DNA from: Prolixibacteraceae bacterium
GTDB lineage: Bacteria; Bacteroidota; Bacteroidia; Bacteroidales; Prolixibacteraceae
Assembly: GCA_019856515.1 (NCBI GenBank)
Contig: CP082230.1
Span: forward strand, 248,001-312,000
Length of the DNA stretch: 64,000 nucleotides
Direction of reading: 5' to 3'
Positions within the stretch are counted from its first letter, which is position 1. Every line of letters starts with the position of its first letter. A model generated the notes under the pieces. It did no database searches. It was not told the origin of the DNA and saw only the letters and a list, made by a program, of their open reading frames with translations. Below are positions 1 to 8,333 of this stretch, in pieces. Both the position numbers and the translations under genes were made by a program.

Positions 1-1
1 G

Positions 2-154
2 GGGACTGTAAGTAGTATTGAGCCATACAAGTCGATGAAACAAATAACTCCAATTACACCGATAACCTCTTTTGCACCTCATACGCCTAACTTCAGTAGC
101 TTTTGGGCTGATGAATCTTTTAAACTCTTTCTTCTAAAAGGACTCGATGATTGA
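2..154 (+). CDS. C-terminal fragment of an unidentified protein cut by the window edge
   Basis: The reading frame is open from the left edge to a TGA at 152-154, giving about 50 residues that end in FKLFLLKGLDD. A Met codon lies at 35, but the frame is open upstream of it, so the real start is probably outside the window. No domain is recognisable. It could also be a chance open frame; only its position at the edge argues for a real 3' end. Confidence 0.3.
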   Translation, partial: GTVSSIEPYKSMKQITPITPITSFAPHTPNFSSFWADESFKLFLLKGLDD

Positions 155-251
155 AAATTTGCCATTGATTTACTGTATTTTAGTGTGTAAGTTTTAATTG
201 TATTTGTTAAACATTGTTATTGATTAATGAGTCAAAAATAAATTATATCAT

Positions 252-440
252 ATGAAAAGAAGTGCAATAATTATAGGTGTGGGGTCGATGTTTATCCTGA
301 CTTTTACAATCCTACGACTACATTACGGTGTTGATAAGGAACCTCAATTTGTCTCTTGGTTGGGATGGATAGGGAATATCATAACAATTGGCGGATTAGC
401 TACAGTGATTCATACAATGAGATCACAAAAGAAGAGATAG
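252..440 (+). CDS. Small two-helix membrane protein, unknown function
   Basis: This encodes 62 residues. A hydrophobic stretch at about residues 5-22 and a second at about 38-56 are separated by a short charged loop, and the C-terminus is basic (RSQKKR), which is typical of a small inner-membrane protein. No family is recognised. The upstream sequence is A/T-rich without a strong Shine-Dalgarno, as is usual in Bacteroidota. It stands alone between the edge fragment and the nitrilase-fold gene. The composition fits a real membrane peptide, but a short chance frame cannot be excluded. Confidence 0.45.
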   Translation: MKRSAIIIGVGSMFILTFTILRLHYGVDKEPQFVSWLGWIGNIITIGGLATVIHTMRSQKKR

Positions 441-694
441 TCTATCCCCATCGAATTATTAATGGGCATAACTCCTCGGTGCGTCACAATATAACCTAAA
501 GCCAAGAATTCTCTTATCATCAAAGGATGCGTTTCACTCACATACGCTCTACCTTATCGACCTGATGAATATGATCTATATCGTGAAATGCCTCTTTTGT
601 ACTTGCTCGTTTTTTGTTATGTGGTTGATATTTATTAACTTATACGGTGTTATCTCATATGGAGGTATTTTATCTAACCATTAATACTTAATCT

Positions 695-1921
695 ATGGTC
701 GCTGAAAGTCAATATTTGCAAGTACAGTTTATAGGACATGCACTTTCCACAACACCAGAACTGAAAGTTTCTGTGGAAGGAATGAGTGATTGGGGGAAAT
801 ATCTAGGAGACAAGGAGGATGCCAACGACATCCAAACTCGTTTGGATGTCGTTCGTTCTGTATTATTACAATTGCTAGAGGCAAAAGAGATTGATCACAC
901 CAATACTACGTTAAAAATCTTTGCCTTACCTGAATTCTTTTGGAGAGGAATCAAGGGAGCATATCACTACGATGTAAAGAAAGAGGATCGTATCTACCAA
1001 AAGATTACATCAGAGCTTATTAATATGGTGGATCAACTCAAGCAAAAGTATAATCTAGATGACTGGCTCTTCCTTTTTGGTTCTATTCTTACGACCCATG
1101 ATATCACCGATAGTGTCACAAAAGAGGATAAAACGCTCGCGAAATTAGGGAACGATTACTTGGGGGTATATAATATTCTTGATCCAGTATCAAACAGCCA
1201 TATACGTGAACTTTTTGCCAATGTGGTAAAGATTGCGGATAAAAAGAAGAGATCAAATAGTGACAAAGAAAAATACCTTTCCGCATTACTAACAGATCTA
1301 TTAGACCTCAGTGACGCGTTGGCAAAGAAGATGGTATATAACCGCTGTTTTGTATATTATGCTGGAAACAGTTATGCTATTCAAAAGGAACATAAGTCCA
1401 AAGAGGATTTTATCCTGAACAACCCTTCTGCCACAGAGGATCATGTCGACTATTATCTTCAAACAATGGTTAACTACCCCTCAATAGATGCCAAAATAAA
1501 CCCTGTGGATACCCTTCCACTATCCAATATCAAGTGTAAAAACCTTAAGGTAGGAGTGGAGATATGTCTTGATCATCGTCGCAAGAGATTGGCTGATTAC
1601 TTAAAAGAGGGTAAAATAGAAGCTGTAGATATTCAGATTGTGATCTCTTGTGGAATGCAACTTCATGACGATGCAGTGGCGACAAAAGATCGAGGTGTAC
1701 TTTTTAACTGTGATGGTGAATATGAACTAAAGGGAGAAGCGGTCAATGGCGATCATTGTCATACCCAATTGAAAACATATCATGCAAGCAAGAAACCTTC
1801 TCTTTCTGATTATATGTCGGTGAAGAAGATCATTCCTGTAGATATGAAAACGAAAAGCAAATACTTTCCTCATGGTCTAGGGAGCATCCATGTCTATCTT
1901 CCAATCGGTACCCCTTCATAG
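695..1921 (+). CDS. Carbon-nitrogen hydrolase (nitrilase superfamily)-like protein
   Basis: The 408-residue protein has the pieces of a nitrilase-superfamily catalytic site in the right order: Glu80 in FALPEFFWRG, a candidate Lys231 in YAIQKEHK, and Cys291 in VGVEICLDHRR. Members hydrolyse or transfer amide and nitrile C-N bonds through a Glu-Lys-Cys triad. It is longer than usual (about 260-320 residues) because of a charged insert around residues 165-215. There is no signal peptide, so it is probably cytoplasmic. The substrate cannot be predicted. It stands alone, with a terminator-like hairpin after it and a macro-domain gene 1.4 kb downstream. The superfamily call is fairly safe; the function is unknown. 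Confidence 0.65.
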   Translation: MVAESQYLQVQFIGHALSTTPELKVSVEGMSDWGKYLGDKEDANDIQTRLDVVRSVLLQLLEAKEIDHTNTTLKIFALPEFFWRGIKGAYHYDVKKEDRIYQKITSELINMVDQLKQKYNLDDWLFLFGSILTTHDITDSVTKEDKTLAKLGNDYLGVYNILDPVSNSHIRELFANVVKIADKKKRSNSDKEKYLSALLTDLLDLSDALAKKMVYNRCFVYYAGNSYAIQKEHKSKEDFILNNPSATEDHVDYYLQTMVNYPSIDAKINPVDTLPLSNIKCKNLKVGVEICLDHRRKRLADYLKEGKIEAVDIQIVISCGMQLHDDAVATKDRGVLFNCDGEYELKGEAVNGDHCHTQLKTYHASKKPSLSDYMSVKKIIPVDMKTKSKYFPHGLGSIHVYLPIGTPS

Positions 1922-1966
1922 ATTTGAGGTCACTAATATTTAGAAATTAACTAATTACATCTTGCA

Positions 1967-2011
1967 ATGAGCTATTCTTATCTTTAGACATAAGAGTAGC
2001 TCATAATTTTT
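1967..2011 (+). terminator. Rho-independent terminator after the nitrilase-like gene
   Basis: ATGAGCTATTCTTAT at 1967-1981 pairs with ATAAGAGTAGCTCAT at 1990-2004 with one mismatch, and a T-rich run follows. It lies about 45 bases after the nitrilase-like stop codon on the same strand. Confidence 0.7.
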
Positions 2012-2111
2012 GTAATAATGTTTTTAAATAAAACAGAATTTATGTACTATGCAAAGAGCATCTTCGAAAGAGAAGAATGCCCCCAATATCATGATACAAA
2101 TTATATAACAT

Positions 2112-2876
2112 ATGAAGTTTATTCTAGCACTATTGTTCTCCATATTTTTATTTAGCTGTTCCAGTAAGAAGCACTATAACGATTGGACTAAGGATCGTCT
2201 ACAAGGGGAGGTGAGATCGTTTACCGAATGGTCATATCGCGCAAAGGATAGTGCTGATGTTGTGGTTAAAGGCATACGTGCTAGGCCATATGGTTATGAT
2301 CAACAACTTGTTTATGATAATAATGGTAGATGTATAGAACAAAACAGTTATAATTCAGACGATCTTTTAGTGAATAGGTCTATCATGGTATATGATAACA
2401 ACGGGCTTTGCGTGGAAAAACAAAATTACTCTTTACAGGAGGGATTGATGAATAAATCTATCTTTACATATGATACTCGGGATAATTGTATTGCACAAGA
2501 AGATTATGATGCAGAGGCAAACTTAGAGTATCGCTACACCTATCGTTTTGATCATGACAACCGATGTGTTGAGGAAAAGAGATATACTTCAGAGTCTCAT
2601 TTGATCAGTAAACTCTTAATGAGGTATGATAATCATGGGCAATGTGTTGAGAGAAGTTATTTTAATGCAGACAACCAATTGGACTATAAATTGTCGTTTG
2701 ACTTCAATCAAAATGGATATCGTAGCCAGAGAATTTCATACGACTTAAAAGGAGACCCTGACAGTAAAACTGTGTCCCATTATGAGTATGACAAGCATGG
2801 TAATTGGACAAAGCGTATCGACCACATGAATGGTAGACCTGAGTACATTCTTGAAAGAACCTACGACTATTTTTAG
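2112..2876 (+). CDS. Lipoprotein with YD-like imperfect repeats
   Basis: The 254-residue protein has a lipoprotein signal peptide with lipobox LFSC (Cys16). The rest is built from imperfect repeats of about 28-30 residues with a YDNNGRCIEQ / YDNNGLCVEK / YDTRDNCIAQ / YDNHGQCVER core and aromatic strands between. This resembles the RHS/YD-type or MORN-like beta-repeat lipoproteins common in Bacteroidota. It is probably anchored in the outer membrane, with a structural or binding role. No catalytic motif is visible and no neighbour indicates a partner. Confidence 0.7.
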   Translation: MKFILALLFSIFLFSCSSKKHYNDWTKDRLQGEVRSFTEWSYRAKDSADVVVKGIRARPYGYDQQLVYDNNGRCIEQNSYNSDDLLVNRSIMVYDNNGLCVEKQNYSLQEGLMNKSIFTYDTRDNCIAQEDYDAEANLEYRYTYRFDHDNRCVEEKRYTSESHLISKLLMRYDNHGQCVERSYFNADNQLDYKLSFDFNQNGYRSQRISYDLKGDPDSKTVSHYEYDKHGNWTKRIDHMNGRPEYILERTYDYF

Positions 2877-2974
2877 ACGCGACCATCGCTTCTCTACGTA
2901 GGGCTGTCCCTGTCGGATGAGGAGCGTGAATAAAAATCAGTTTATCCCTATCATCCGTATTCCGTCCTTTCGAA

Positions 2975-3216
2975 TCAACCTTCGCGTCTTTGCGGTACAT
3001 TCCCTTCCGCATCAACTCTTCGTGCCTTTGCATTTTTGTGATTCTTTTAATAATCCTTGCGTATCAACCTTCGTGCCTTAGCGTCTTTGGGCTTCTTTTA
3101 ATAATCCATGCGTATCAACCTTCGTGCCTTAGCGTCTTTGTGGTTCTTTTAATAATCCTACCACATCAACTCTTCGTGCCTTTGCGTCTTTGGGCTTCTT
3201 TTTAATAAACCTTACG
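2975..3216. repeat. Tandem array of 51-52 bp intergenic repeats
   Basis: Four units begin with ATCAAC at 3011, 3063, 3114 and 3165, after a partial unit near 2975. Each holds a TTCGTGCCTTNGCGTCTTTG core followed by TTCTTTTAATAA. The core belongs to a family of widely dispersed intergenic repeats (complement: AAGACGCAAAGGCACGAA), and diverged relatives lie at about 10490-10680 and 11890-12080. Open frames crossing the array are by-products of the repetition. It fills the gap between the lipoprotein gene and the macro-domain gene. Confidence 0.85.
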
Positions 3217-3310
3217 CATTAACCTTTAATCCGTGATCATATTTTTCTATATTTACAATGGACGTGACAACACATACGTCTACAAATAGTCATTCCTAAA
3301 TTTATGATGA

Positions 3311-4360
3311 TTGGACAATAGCTTTATTTTTAATATTACAGAGATTCCTAGTAATAATGGACAGGCCTTAACGCTAGAGTTTTATGGTGGAGATATTACA
3401 TCTCGTTATTCTGATATATTGTTGGTCTCTGCATTTCAAGGAGATTTTAATCCAACCAAAAGAACCGTATTAGGACGTATTCATGAACGCTTTGATATAT
3501 CGTTTCAGAATGGTCTACCCGACAATGCCATCAAATTACGACAAGGTATCTATGATTTAAGCAGTCCTAAAACAGAAGCATATAAATGTTTATGGGTATT
3601 AGAGATGACCAATCGTAAAGAGGCAGGAGAGGAGCAGAACTCCAATTTCTATGCATCGATGAAGCGACTTGAAAAGCTTATTGACGTGATCGAGTACCTT
3701 GAGTTAGAGTCCATCTCGATCCCCCTATTAGGATCGGGAGCCCAGAATCTATCTCTAGATGAAACCGCAACAGGAATTATGAGTGTCGTACGAAAATGGG
3801 CTATGCGTTGTGATTCCTTGAAGACCGTAAGAGTTTTTGCATATGACCTGAAAGCAGCATCAAAATTAAACCATACTATCGATGCATTCTTTGGACAAGA
3901 CACCGCACCTTCCAGTACAACTTCCCTAGAGCTACTTCGCACATGTCAACAAGAGCTGGAGGGGAAAATCGGTGGATTCAGTGAAACACTATTACCTCAT
4001 ATTGAAGAGATCAATAACCTCCTTAATACCCCCACTCCTTCGGTCAAAAGTATTGCGGTTGCAGGACGAGTATTAGCAGAGATTTGTAGTGAGTGTCTAA
4101 TTAACATCTGGTCTCCAGATATAGATACGACTACACTCTCTTTAAATGAGATGCTCTCCATGCTTCATACAAAGATTCTTGAAGATGCTGGTTGGATGTT
4201 ATCTTATTTCCGACTTCTACAATCTAGTGGAAACACAGGAGCACATCACTCTAGACATACCCTTACCGTCATTGATGCCGTCGCTATTGTTCTTGCAACC
4301 CTAAGAGTCGCAGAATACACCACCATGCAAATTAACCGGTATCTTATTCGTAGAAATTAG
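3311..4360 (+). CDS. Macro domain protein with DUF4145-like C-terminal region
   Basis: The 349-residue cytoplasmic protein has macro-domain signatures in its N-terminal half: GGDIT at 27-30 followed by DILLVSA at 35-41, and ISIPLLGSGAQNLSLDE at 135-151, the phosphate-loop-like segment that binds ADP-ribose-type ligands in this family. The C-terminal half is alpha-helical and ends with YFRLLQSSGNTGAHH at 299-313, close to the LRxLGNxAAH signature of DUF4145/HEPN-like domains. Translation must start at TTG 3311, because an in-frame TGA lies directly upstream and the first internal Met is about 100 residues in. Such fusions occur in conflict and regulatory systems, but no function is established here. 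Confidence 0.6.
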   Translation: MDNSFIFNITEIPSNNGQALTLEFYGGDITSRYSDILLVSAFQGDFNPTKRTVLGRIHERFDISFQNGLPDNAIKLRQGIYDLSSPKTEAYKCLWVLEMTNRKEAGEEQNSNFYASMKRLEKLIDVIEYLELESISIPLLGSGAQNLSLDETATGIMSVVRKWAMRCDSLKTVRVFAYDLKAASKLNHTIDAFFGQDTAPSSTTSLELLRTCQQELEGKIGGFSETLLPHIEEINNLLNTPTPSVKSIAVAGRVLAEICSECLINIWSPDIDTTTLSLNEMLSMLHTKILEDAGWMLSYFRLLQSSGNTGAHHSRHTLTVIDAVAIVLATLRVAEYTTMQINRYLIRRN

Positions 4361-4419
4361 ATTGATTGTTTCTAATCCACGTTATTGCAACATACACTGA
4401 AAGGGCTACACTTTCTAAT

Positions 4420-4436
4420 CCAGTGCGAAGCGCTGG
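4420..4436. repeat. REP-like small hairpin
   Basis: CCAGTGCGAAGCGCTGG folds into a seven-pair stem (one T-G pair) closed by a GAA loop. It sits about 60 bases after the macro-domain gene inside a short GC-rich island. There is no T tract, so it is more like a REP-type palindrome than a terminator. Confidence 0.5.
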
Positions 4437-4928
4437 ATATTAGTGAAAAAATTACAGAAGGGCTGTAAGTCCGATGATAATAGATTTTAGTTCCATAATC
4501 TGCAATTAATCATCTAGTTGTGTCAATGTAAAATCGGAAAAATAAAAGAAGATCTCTAAAATATGAGGAGTGTGTGATAGTGTAAGGTAGTGTAAAATTC
4601 ACACTCCCGGGTTTCATTTTCAAACAGGTAGGAGAACTTCCAGTGGATCAATATAGATGCTTTGAAATATAGACGTTTGCATGTTATCTCAGCCTCAGTT
4701 CATATCACATAAAACGATCATCCCAAAAATCCACTTGACAATTCCAATCTAATACAAGATCTATGGTCAAAATTTTGTTCCCCATAAAAAATAAGGCTCT
4801 TTTCGAAACTTGGAGGGTGACCATATTAAATAGAACAATACTTAAATACCATTATTACATCCGACCACATCAATATCACCTTACTCTGACCAACAAGCTA
4901 CTTGCTCCTGCTTTTCCCCTGAGATGGC

Positions 4929-5032
4929 TCGAAGTTCCTTCCAAGTTCACTCGAAGTTCATTCATCGATTTCCCATTTTGGGTGAGGGAATTTCGAATAT
5001 ACTTGGATTGATACCCAAGAAAAAGCAGGGGA
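4929..5032. repeat. 11-bp-period degenerate repeat block, copy A
   Basis: Consecutive 11-mers TCGAAGTTCCT (4929), TCCAAGTTCAC (4940) and TCGAAGTTCAT (4951) lie head to tail, and a weaker unit starts at 4962. The block is followed by AGCAGGGGA at 5024-5032, a motif that also ends the larger array at 51973-52164. The 11-base period excludes a coding explanation. Confidence 0.65.
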
Positions 5033-5439
5033 TAGTAGCATGTTAGTCAGGTGATGGGGGCTTTAAGAGTTCTTTATGAATCACTATTTATCTAAAACGT
5101 CTTAATCTCGCAGGTTGTGTCCTTTAGGCTACTATTTCAATGATTCGTCATCTTCTTCAACCTTGAATGTGTTGTTCAATAATTGCACTGCTTTAATAGG
5201 CATCTAAACTCTTCTATGTTACTAGTTTTGGTGAAGGCGATATGTGGCATGGAGAATACAGGAGTGTAATTGCAATCGATTCTGTTTCCGAACTGTAGCT
5301 GCGTGTTTCTAAGAGGTGCATAAAGACCATGAATTGCCCCTTTAAGGTGGTTCATGGTTCTTATGATAACTTGGATCGGAAAAGTGCTTCTACTTTAGGA
5401 AATAACCGACATTTTAGATAGGGTTTCCTTCGTAGTTTA

Positions 5440-5472
5440 TTGATACTTCAAGGATACTTCATTGATACTTCA
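5440..5472. repeat. 11-bp-period repeat block, copy B
   Basis: Three head-to-tail 11-mers lie at 5440-5450, 5451-5461 and 5462-5472: TTGATACTTCA, AGGATACTTCA and TTGATACTTCA. The spacing is exactly 11 bases, and the CATACTTC-type core recurs in the array near 52100. Confidence 0.7.
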
Positions 5473-5624
5473 TTCATCAAAAATGTTTAATAGATCAATA
5501 TTCTATTGTCATGCTATAGGTTTAGTGATGCAAAAGAGTTAACAAACCATAACGATATGGGTTCAAAAAGCATAAACTTACAATAAACGATGGTCTGTTT
5601 ATCGTAATTTGATTGGAGAATATA

Positions 5625-5653
5625 GCGTTGCATTGATGATTTGGTTGCAACGC
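5625..5653. repeat. Inverted repeat
   Basis: GCGTTGCA at 5625-5632 and TGCAACGC at 5646-5653 form a perfect 8-bp inverted repeat with a 13-base loop. It lies about 60 bases from the larger attC-like palindrome and may belong to the same recombination-site remnant, but there is no independent evidence. Confidence 0.5.
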
Positions 5654-5710
5654 CATATGGTTACCTACCAAGTTTCGGAAAGAGCCATAGATTTTTTTTA
5701 ATGATGGCTA

Positions 5711-5772
5711 ACGGCCACTTTATGAGTGTAGTGCGGGTTTTAACGCACTACACTTTCAAGTTGCCGCTATCG
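5711..5772 (-). repeat. attC-like extended imperfect palindrome after the CPBP gene
   Basis: AGTGTAGTGCG at 5725-5735 is perfectly inverted at 5744-5754 around an 8-base loop. Pairing resumes outside as GGCCACTT on the left and AAGTTGCC on the right, separated from the core by 3-4 unpaired bases. An imperfect folded hairpin with bulges, lying just after the stop codon of a single gene on the same strand, is the layout of an integron gene cassette. The outer boxes do not match the standard GTTRRRY core cleanly, so this is only a candidate. The lack of a T tract argues against a terminator. Confidence 0.4.
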
Positions 5773-5820
5773 TTGTATATTTCACCCTCTATCATTTTAC
5801 TCACTTCGCTCGCTTTACGT

Positions 5821-5969
5821 TTATAATTTGTTAGCAATAGTTTTTTCTTGTTTTCCCCATATTACAATTATAACAATCCATAAAGCAACAGAAATTCCAA
5901 GAATGTAATGTTTTGATGTATTTTCAATCCCTTTTGTCATTTGCCCATTAAACATCATAATATTAATAA
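5821..5969 (-). pseudogene. 3' remnant of the CPBP-family protease gene split by an IS
   Basis: Read on the minus strand from the target-site duplication (5969 down), this continues the gene at 7552-8159 in frame. The joined codons read MIIN then IMMFNGQMTKGIENTSK, through a last transmembrane segment (ILGISVALWIVIIVIWG), and stop at TAA (5821-5823). It supplies the last 46 residues. Removing the insertion and one copy of the 7-bp duplication gives a 249-residue protein, a normal length for the family. Confidence 0.85.
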
Positions 5970-7551
5970 CTGATGTTTCCCATGTAGGCTAACATCTTGA
6001 TTTACAGCATAAAAAGAAGCATGTTTATTTTGATAATTCATTAATTATCAGTAAATTAATGTTGTTCCAATAACCAAATAAATCATGCTTCAGAATAAAA
6101 GTACAAAAGTTTTTTCAGAGACACAGAGTTTTTTCAGTTCAAGTGAAAAAGGAATTAATCGAATTATTAGCCTTTACAAGTTACTCAACTTAAGACAACT
6201 GAAATTAGGAAATAAAGAGTTGCCTCAGTCTACTTACTTCAAAGGTGACATACTATTAGGCTTACTACTTTTCCCAATTTTCTCTATCCCTAATATTTAT
6301 AGCTACAGTAAGCATTATCTATCAGAGATGTTAGAAGCACAAAAGAATACATTCTATCGATTTAAAAATAACAGCCAGATAGATTGGCGTACTATAGTTT
6401 CATCATGTAATAATAAACTCTTTGGTCAAATAGCCAAAAACTCTCACTCTGATGACTGTAATCAAGCAGAAAGATGCTTAATTATTGACGATACTGATTT
6501 TGAGAAGTCTACCTACAAAACTGAACATGTTAGTAAAATATGGTCGCATGTAACCCATCGTTATATATTTGGTTTTAAAGGATTATTTCTAGGTTTATGG
6601 GATGGCAAAAGCTATTTTACATTGGACTTCTCTCTACATAAAGAAAGAGGGAAGAATAAAAAGACTCCATTTGGACTCACTGCCAAACAACGTAAAAAAC
6701 AGTTCTCAAAGAAACGATCAACAAAGAGTAATGGGTTTAACCGAGAGAAAGAACTCGTTATTGATAAAATAACGATGGCAAAAGAGATGATGGTAAATGC
6801 TATTAAACAAGGAATTACAGTAGACTACATACTTATGGACAGTTGGTTCTTCTGTGATTCAATATTAAAAACTGTGATCTCTAATGGTATGCATCTTGTT
6901 GCAATGGCTAAGATGTCTAGTGCTAAATATTCTTTCAAAGACAAAGAATATAGCACCAAAGAACTTGCTCTCTTACTTAAACAGCGAAAGAGAGTAAAAT
7001 GGGTAAAGTCACTTAGTCTATATTGTGCAGAAGTCACAGTGAAATATAAAGGTACAGATGTAAAACTATTCTTTTGCAAGAACAGTAAGCGAGGGAAATG
7101 GCATTTATTGGTATCTTCAAATACAAAGCTGAGCATAGAGAAAGCTTATCAGATATATAGTATTAGATGGAGTATTGAGGTCTTTTTTAAGGAATCAAAG
7201 AACTATTTTGGTTTAGGAAAATCTCAATCGAGTGATTTTGATGCTCAAATAGCAGATCTATCTGTAGCTATTATTGAGTTTAACGTTTTTAGTTTAGCAA
7301 AAAGGTTCGAGGCATATGAGACGCTAGGTGGAATCTTTGCTCATGTAAAAGATCAAGGAATGGAACTTGTAATAGTACAACGAATTTGGGGTTTTATCCT
7401 CGAATTGATGAGAACTCTCGCAGAAATCATCGATAGTGATTTTAATGAATTGATAATCAGTGTACTTAAAAATAAACCCGAAAATAATAAATTCTTTAGG
7501 CTCATTGAATCAATGGTTTATGAACCTGAATAAAGACATGGGAAACATCAG
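5970..7551 (+). mobile_element. IS4-family insertion sequence, complete
   Basis: Perfect 16-bp terminal inverted repeats bound a 1,582-bp element: CTGATGTTTCCCATGT at 5970-5985 and its complement at 7536-7551. Both ends are flanked by the 7-bp direct repeat TTAATAA (5963-5969 and 7552-7558), a clean target-site duplication. It carries one transposase gene and interrupts a CPBP protease gene lying on the opposite strand. The intact ends, intact gene and perfect duplication suggest a recent insertion. Confidence 0.95.
6085..7533 (+). CDS. IS4-family DDE transposase
   Basis: The 482-residue protein has the IS4-family catalytic core: Asp135/Asp136 in CLIIDDTDFEK, Asp252 in YILMDSWF, and Glu365 within the YREK signature Y358-x2-R361-x3-E365-x6-K372. 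The N-terminal 100 residues resemble the helical DNA-binding region. The gene fills the insertion sequence and its stop lies 3 bases before the right inverted repeat. No frameshift or stop interrupts it, so it is probably functional. Subgroup assignment within IS4 was not attempted beyond noting the 7-bp target duplication. Confidence 0.93.
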   Translation: MLQNKSTKVFSETQSFFSSSEKGINRIISLYKLLNLRQLKLGNKELPQSTYFKGDILLGLLLFPIFSIPNIYSYSKHYLSEMLEAQKNTFYRFKNNSQIDWRTIVSSCNNKLFGQIAKNSHSDDCNQAERCLIIDDTDFEKSTYKTEHVSKIWSHVTHRYIFGFKGLFLGLWDGKSYFTLDFSLHKERGKNKKTPFGLTAKQRKKQFSKKRSTKSNGFNREKELVIDKITMAKEMMVNAIKQGITVDYILMDSWFFCDSILKTVISNGMHLVAMAKMSSAKYSFKDKEYSTKELALLLKQRKRVKWVKSLSLYCAEVTVKYKGTDVKLFFCKNSKRGKWHLLVSSNTKLSIEKAYQIYSIRWSIEVFFKESKNYFGLGKSQSSDFDAQIADLSVAIIEFNVFSLAKRFEAYETLGGIFAHVKDQGMELVIVQRIWGFILELMRTLAEIIDSDFNELIISVLKNKPENNKFFRLIESMVYEPE

Positions 7552-8159
7552 TTAATAATCATATGAAAACAGGTAGATGCGATTATTGATTTTGTTGAAT
7601 CTATAACTTTTCCAAGACCCCAACTACCAAAAATGATCCATCCCAGAAACTGAATATTATCAATGAAATTTTGATTTGAAATAAATGATAGATACCATAA
7701 ATACCATAAGAATCCAATTAATATTACTCTTTTCCATTCTTTTACAGACTGCAATTCATCCTGCAAATATCCTCGCCAACCTATTTCTTCACAAAAGCAA
7801 TAAAACAGAGTTCCAATCCCTCCGATCAAACCGTAATAATGTACATTTATCTCATTCTCGTTTTGCACTCCAAATATGACAAGAAGGATGATAGGAATAA
7901 CTAGCATTATTAAACTCCATTTCCAAGATGTCCCAAATAGACTATACTGTAATTTTATCTCTTTACTCAATAAATGTCTCGAAATTAAGGATCCAATTAG
8001 CAATCCAATTGCTCCTAAAGAAGATGTTAATAATAATTCAATTACAGATAGTTTTTCTCCTGATTCATATATGTTAAATAAATCAAATCTGAATACATTT
8101 GAAAGTGTTATCCCTATCAAATAGAATATTGAGATTCTTAAAAAGCCTTTTCTAGTCAT
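7548..8159 (-). pseudogene. CPBP (CAAX-like) intramembrane protease, 5' part, truncated by IS
   Basis: The 203 residues have several transmembrane helices and the CPBP-family motif EEIGWRGYLQ (Glu124-Glu125, Arg129), followed by ASTCFHMIIN with His199 and Asn203 of the last motif. The stop is supplied by the left base pairs of the inserted element, and the true C-terminus lies at 5821-5969. In motif two the usual His of WxxWHxP-like segments appears as Tyr (GFLWYLWYLS, Tyr156), so the intact ancestor may already have been atypical. The family includes Rce1-like proteases and bacteriocin-immunity proteins. Its island position and attC-like downstream hairpin suggest horizontal acquisition. Confidence 0.85.
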
Positions 8160-8333
8160 AAAGTTATACCTTTTCGATTTTTGGTTATTACTATATTATG
8201 CTATTCAAATCTGTTATTTCGAATCATGTCATTCACAAATTATTGCTAATATACTGATATACGCATGTAATCTCGTAGAATCATTTTATGCGCGATTTCT
8301 TATATCTAAAAGTAACATAGTTTTTTCGTGGAT

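Larger units (their letters stand above)
4361..5820. other. Long gene-poor accessory intergenic region
   Basis: About 1.46 kb carries no convincing gene. The two longest frames, at 4763-5011 and 5641-5826, read low-complexity or repeat sequence and show no protein-like features. The region holds a REP-like hairpin, two blocks of 11-bp-period repeats and two inverted repeats near its right end, each listed separately. It looks like degraded island DNA. Confidence 0.6.

Noticed and set aside
2704..3205. Open frames crossing the 51-52 bp repeat array
   Set aside because: They are read-through of tandem repeats in several frames and show repeated peptide segments without a fold or start context.
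2975..3216. CRISPR array
   Set aside because: Units are directly adjacent with near-uniform sequence; there are no unique spacers and no cas genes.
4763..5011. 82-residue gene in the intergenic region
   Set aside because: It overlaps the 11-bp repeat block, has no domain or signal, and its composition follows the repeats.
5641..5826. 61-residue gene
   Set aside because: It runs through the attC-like palindrome and into the 3' end of the split protease gene on the other strand.
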